A stretch of DNA of 64,000 nt from Streptomyces sp. NBC_01471 (GTDB lineage Bacteria > Actinomycetota > Actinomycetes > Streptomycetales > Streptomycetaceae), in NCBI RefSeq assembly GCF_041438865.1, contig NZ_CP109450.1, positions 7,805,501 through 7,869,500 on the forward strand, in the 5' to 3' direction. The translations under genes and the position numbers were made by a program. Of this stretch, positions 60,594 through 64,000 are shown piece by piece. The notes under the pieces are model-generated. The model searched no databases. It was not told the origin of the DNA and was given only the letters and a program-made list of their open reading frames with translations. How positions within the stretch are numbered: position 1 is the first letter of the stretch; the number at the start of each line of letters is the position of its first letter.

Positions 60594-63500
60594 TTGCGTA
60601 GACAATCAAAGAAGGCGTGTGCCGTCGTCGCTGCGGCCGTCGCCCTCACGGCGGGCATGACCGGCCCGGCATCGGCGAAGATCAGCGGCCTGGATAAGGA
60701 ATCCCCGGTTACAGCAAAGGACTTAGGGGCTGACGGCCGGACTCAGCACACCGTCACCCTGATTACCGGGGACCGGGTCTTCGTGGACTCCCGTGGCCGG
60801 GCAGGCGGTATCCAGCGGGCGAAGGGCCGGGAGGACATACCCTTCTTCACCCAGACCTACAAGGGCCGTACCTATGTGGTGCCGCGTGACGCCCGGCGGC
60901 TGATCGCCGACGGCACGCTGGACCAGCGGCTGTTCGACATCACCGCACTCGCCAAGCCGGAGAGCCGCAAGGCCAACCGGGCGGGACTCAAGGTGATCGT
61001 CGGCTATCGGGGATCGGCGGCCAAGTCCGCCCGCGCCGAGGTGCGTTCCTCCGACGGCACCTCCGTCCGCCGGACCCTGTCGGCCCTCGACGCCGATGCC
61101 GTCACCACCGCTGCCACCACCGACAGTACGGGCGCGCTGTGGGACGCCCTGACCCGTCGGCGGAGCGACGGTTCGGCGGCCACGGCTTCCGGCATCTCGC
61201 GGATCTGGCTGGACGGCGTGCGGAAGGCGTCGCTCGACCGCAGCACCGGTCAGATCGGCGCCCCGGCTGCCTGGGCCCGCTCGTACGACGGCAAGGGTGT
61301 GAAGATCGCTGTCGTGGACACCGGAATCGACGCCACCCACCCGGATTTGGCGGGCAAGGTGGTGGCTGAGCGGAACTTCAGCGGCTCCGCGGACGCCCGG
61401 GACCATGTCGGTCACGGCACGCATGTGGCCTCCACCGCGGCCGGAACCGGGGCGAAGGACTCGCGGTTCAAGGGCGTGGCACCCGGGGCCCAGTTGATCA
61501 ATGCCAAGGTGCTGGACGATCGGGGCATCGGTGACGACTCCAGCATCATCGCGGGGGTCGACTGGGCCGTCGCCCAAGGCGCCGACATCATCAGCATGAG
61601 CCTGGGCAGCCCCGACACCGTGGGGATCGACCCGATGGAAGCCCAGGTCAACAAGATCTCCGCGGAGAAGGGCATCCTGTTCGCGATAGCCGCGGGCAAC
61701 AGCGGGCCGGGACGGGGCACGGTCGCATCGCCGGGCAGCGCCGACGCGGCCCTGACGGTCGGAGCCGTCGACGACAACGACCTGATCGCCGACTTCTCCA
61801 GCGTCGGGCCCCGCACCGGGGACGGCGCCGTCAAGCCGGACATCACCGCGCCTGGTGTGGGGATCACGGCGGCCGCGGCGGCGGGCACCGTGGGACAGAA
61901 CCCTCCCGGATACATCAGCATGGACGGCACGTCGATGGCGACCCCGCACGTCGCGGGCGCCGCGGCGATCCTCAAACAGAAGAACCCCACCTGGACGGGC
62001 GCACAGATCAAGGCCGTCCTGACGGGATCGGCCAAGGGCAGCTCCCAGTCCGTCTTCCAACAGGGCGCGGGCCGGCTCGCCGTCGACAAGGCGATCGACC
62101 AGACGCTCGTCTCCGAACCGGGCTCCGTCAACCTGGGCAGCCAGCCGTGGCCCCACACCGACGACACCCCCGTCACCAAGCAGGTGACGTACCGGAACAA
62201 CGGCACCGCCGACGTGACCCTGGACCTGTCGCTGGCGGAACCCACCGGCGGGGACGGAAAGCCCGCGGCGGCCGGGTTCTTCGCCCTCGAATCGCAGCGG
62301 ATCACGGTCCCGGCGGGCGGTACCGCCTCCGTGGGTCTGACGGCCGACACCCGGCTCGGCGGTGCGGTCGACGGCTCTTACTCGGCCACGGTCGTCGCGT
62401 CCGGGGGCGGCCAGACCGTGCGCACCGCGGCAGCCGCGGAGCGTGAGAGCGAGTCGTACGACGTCACCTTCAAGACCATCGGACGGGACGGTGAGCCCAG
62501 CACCGGCTGGCAGGCCGACCTGAAGGGCTACCGCGAGTCCGCCACAGGCCAGCGGTTCTTCCCGGACCTGTCGTCGGGTTCCACCACGGTCCGGCTGCCG
62601 CGCGGTACCTACAGCCTCGCCGCCAACATGCTGGTCGACCCCGCGGCCCCGCACAAGGGCGCCGATCTGATCAACAATCCGCAGCTCTCGGTGACCGGTC
62701 CCACCACGGTCACCCTCGACGCCCGGACCACGCGGCCGGTGACCTTCAAGGTGCCGGACGCGGCCGCACGCCCCACGCGTGCCGGAGTGATGAACACCCT
62801 GAGCACACCCGAGACCTACATCATCGAGGGGGCCGAGTTCAGCAGCTTCGACAACCTCCGCACCTCGTACCAGGGTCCCAAGATGGACAGCGGTTCCCTC
62901 GCCCAGCAGTGGTCCGCCAACTGGGAGCGGGGCACCACCGAATACGACGTCCTCACCGGCGGCCCGGTCCAGGAGCTGGCCACCGGATACAGCAAGAGCT
63001 ACACGGCCAAGGACATGGCCCTGGTGAAGACGAGGATCGGGTCGTCCGTACCCGGCCTCGACGGTGCCCTCGCGGCGCACGGCCTGCTGGACTGGGGAGG
63101 CGGCGTCGACGCCCCCTTCTCCGTGCAGTCGGCACCGGGAACGCGGAATGTGTATCTGTCCACGGCGGGCGGCGCTGCCTGGAACATCGTCGCGGGCGTA
63201 CTCGGCGAGAAGGACGCGACGGGCTCCCGCAGCTTCGACTCGGTGTACGAGCTCGGCGGTCCGCAGCGGTTCACTGCGGGGAAGACCTACACCGAGGACC
63301 TCAACATCGGTGTCATGGGGCCGCGGATGAACGCGGACGAGGGGATCGTCCGCGACGGCGACGACATCCGCGGCGCGTTCCCCCTGGTCAGTGATGGGGC
63401 GGGCCATTCCGGCTTCGCCGAGTACTCAGACGCGAGCACCACCATCCACCGCAATGGCGAGCTATACGTGCAGAAGGACGCCGCCATCGACCAGGAGCCC

Positions 63501-63935
63501 TTCACACTGCCGTCGGATTCCGCCGCGTACACGGTGTCGACCACGATCCACCGGAACCCGAAGTTCAACCGCACCGGGACCCGGATCGACGCCTCGTGGA
63601 CCTTCAAATCGGCCCGTACCGAGACCCCGACCGCGCTCCCGGTCTCCACGGTCCGTTTCGTGCCGCAGCTCGCGTCGGACTCCACCGTTCCGGCGGGCGG
63701 CAAGCAGACCGTGCCCGTCAAGGTGCAGGGCGCGGCGGCCGGCGCCAACCTGAAGACCCTGCGGGTCCTGGTGTCCTACGACGGCACGACGTGGCTGCCC
63801 ACCCCGGTCGAGGCGGACAAGATCACGGTCCGCGCCCCGGCGAAGGACAAGGCGATCTCGCTCAAGGCCGTCGTCACCGACAAGGCCGGCAACCAGTCGA
63901 CCGTCACGATCCACAACGCCTTCTTCGGCAAGTGA
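60594..63935 (+). CDS. large secreted subtilisin-like (S8) protease
   Basis: An 1113-residue exported protease. The signal is KKACAVVAAAVALTAGMTG with cleavage near ASAKIS. A propeptide of about 190 residues follows. The catalytic domain has AVVDTGIDATHPDL (Asp near 241), GHGTHVASTAAG (His near 274), AAGNSGPG (oxyanion Asn) and DGTSMATPHVAGAA (Ser near 447). The last about 600 residues are beta-rich accessory domains. The start is the TTG preceded by GAGCAGGGG. It degrades proteins outside the cell. Length is typical of the long Streptomyces SCO-type subtilisins. Confidence 0.9.
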   Translation: MRRQSKKACAVVAAAVALTAGMTGPASAKISGLDKESPVTAKDLGADGRTQHTVTLITGDRVFVDSRGRAGGIQRAKGREDIPFFTQTYKGRTYVVPRDARRLIADGTLDQRLFDITALAKPESRKANRAGLKVIVGYRGSAAKSARAEVRSSDGTSVRRTLSALDADAVTTAATTDSTGALWDALTRRRSDGSAATASGISRIWLDGVRKASLDRSTGQIGAPAAWARSYDGKGVKIAVVDTGIDATHPDLAGKVVAERNFSGSADARDHVGHGTHVASTAAGTGAKDSRFKGVAPGAQLINAKVLDDRGIGDDSSIIAGVDWAVAQGADIISMSLGSPDTVGIDPMEAQVNKISAEKGILFAIAAGNSGPGRGTVASPGSADAALTVGAVDDNDLIADFSSVGPRTGDGAVKPDITAPGVGITAAAAAGTVGQNPPGYISMDGTSMATPHVAGAAAILKQKNPTWTGAQIKAVLTGSAKGSSQSVFQQGAGRLAVDKAIDQTLVSEPGSVNLGSQPWPHTDDTPVTKQVTYRNNGTADVTLDLSLAEPTGGDGKPAAAGFFALESQRITVPAGGTASVGLTADTRLGGAVDGSYSATVVASGGGQTVRTAAAAERESESYDVTFKTIGRDGEPSTGWQADLKGYRESATGQRFFPDLSSGSTTVRLPRGTYSLAANMLVDPAAPHKGADLINNPQLSVTGPTTVTLDARTTRPVTFKVPDAAARPTRAGVMNTLSTPETYIIEGAEFSSFDNLRTSYQGPKMDSGSLAQQWSANWERGTTEYDVLTGGPVQELATGYSKSYTAKDMALVKTRIGSSVPGLDGALAAHGLLDWGGGVDAPFSVQSAPGTRNVYLSTAGGAAWNIVAGVLGEKDATGSRSFDSVYELGGPQRFTAGKTYTEDLNIGVMGPRMNADEGIVRDGDDIRGAFPLVSDGAGHSGFAEYSDASTTIHRNGELYVQKDAAIDQEPFTLPSDSAAYTVSTTIHRNPKFNRTGTRIDASWTFKSARTETPTALPVSTVRFVPQLASDSTVPAGGKQTVPVKVQGAAAGANLKTLRVLVSYDGTTWLPTPVEADKITVRAPAKDKAISLKAVVTDKAGNQSTVTIHNAFFGK

Positions 63936-64000
63936 GGCATCACGGGGCCGGAACCCACGGGCGGCGTGCGATCGGGGTGAAACTCCGACGGGCGGGGCAC

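Noticed and set aside
60723..63407. 894-codon minus-strand open frame opposite the subtilisin gene
   Set aside because: A shadow of the protease gene for the same reason.
1..64000. CRISPR arrays, tRNA and rRNA genes
   Set aside because: I saw no regularly spaced repeat-spacer units and no recognisable tRNA or rRNA segments.

Overview
The sequence is very GC-rich with strong GC bias at third codon positions, uses many GTG and TTG starts and 4-base start/stop overlaps, and encodes many Sec/Tat-exported enzymes and F420-type oxidoreductases. This fits a chromosomal segment of a Streptomyces or close relative. No rRNA, tRNA or CRISPR array was seen.

Layout. (1) 1-12419: ordinary accessory genes: the end of an NADP-dependent oxidoreductase, two paralogous luciferase-like F420-type oxidoreductases, secreted proteins (a TIM-barrel glycosidase-like protein, a lipase, a Tat phospholipase C, a Tat amidohydrolase), a MerR-PP2C fusion, a TetR regulator and an FBP-domain protein. 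(2) 12540-22613: a catabolic block. An XRE-TetR fusion regulator and a flavin monoamine oxidase (minus strand) lie beside an APC permease, acyl-CoA dehydrogenase, ADP-forming acyl-CoA ligase, dienoyl-CoA-reductase-like SDR and a PLP decarboxylase (plus strand). It looks like uptake and beta-oxidation-type breakdown of an amine or unsaturated acid. (3) 22594-26164: AraC regulator, GNAT enzyme, a secreted transglycosylase-like protein and poorly coding DNA.

(4) 26571-51996 (perhaps to 52870): a biosynthetic gene cluster, the centre of interest. The minus-strand operon 36360-27127, mostly translationally coupled, encodes an AMP-ligase/aldehyde-dehydrogenase fusion, a thiamine-diphosphate enzyme, a FabF-like ketosynthase, a free condensation-domain protein with a degenerate carrier-like tail, an alpha-oxoamine synthase and an acyl carrier protein. 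The divergent plus-strand operon from 37889 encodes NRPS 1 (A-PCP-C-A-PCP), NRPS 2 (C-A-PCP-C), a divergent MbtH protein, an MFS exporter, a methyltransferase, a type II thioesterase and a P450. A canonical MbtH gene sits at the left edge. Specificity residues read from the A domains give X-Ser-Thr, with X unassigned. There is no thioesterase domain and the line ends in an intact C domain. My inference is that the minus-strand genes make an unusual building block by ketosynthase, oxoamine-synthase and thiamine chemistry, and that a C domain joins it to the peptide. I do not recognise this combination as a described pathway. Several enzymes carry substitutions at usually conserved catalytic positions (Gln for Glu in the thiamine enzyme, Asn for His in the oxoamine synthase, HHxxWDE in two C domains).

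(5) 52283-60593: a second methyltransferase, decayed small genes, a nitrilase-family gene lying between matching 12-bp inverted repeats together with an IS transposase (possible passenger gene), a GNAT enzyme and an S9 peptidase. (6) 60594-63935: a large secreted subtilisin-like protease.
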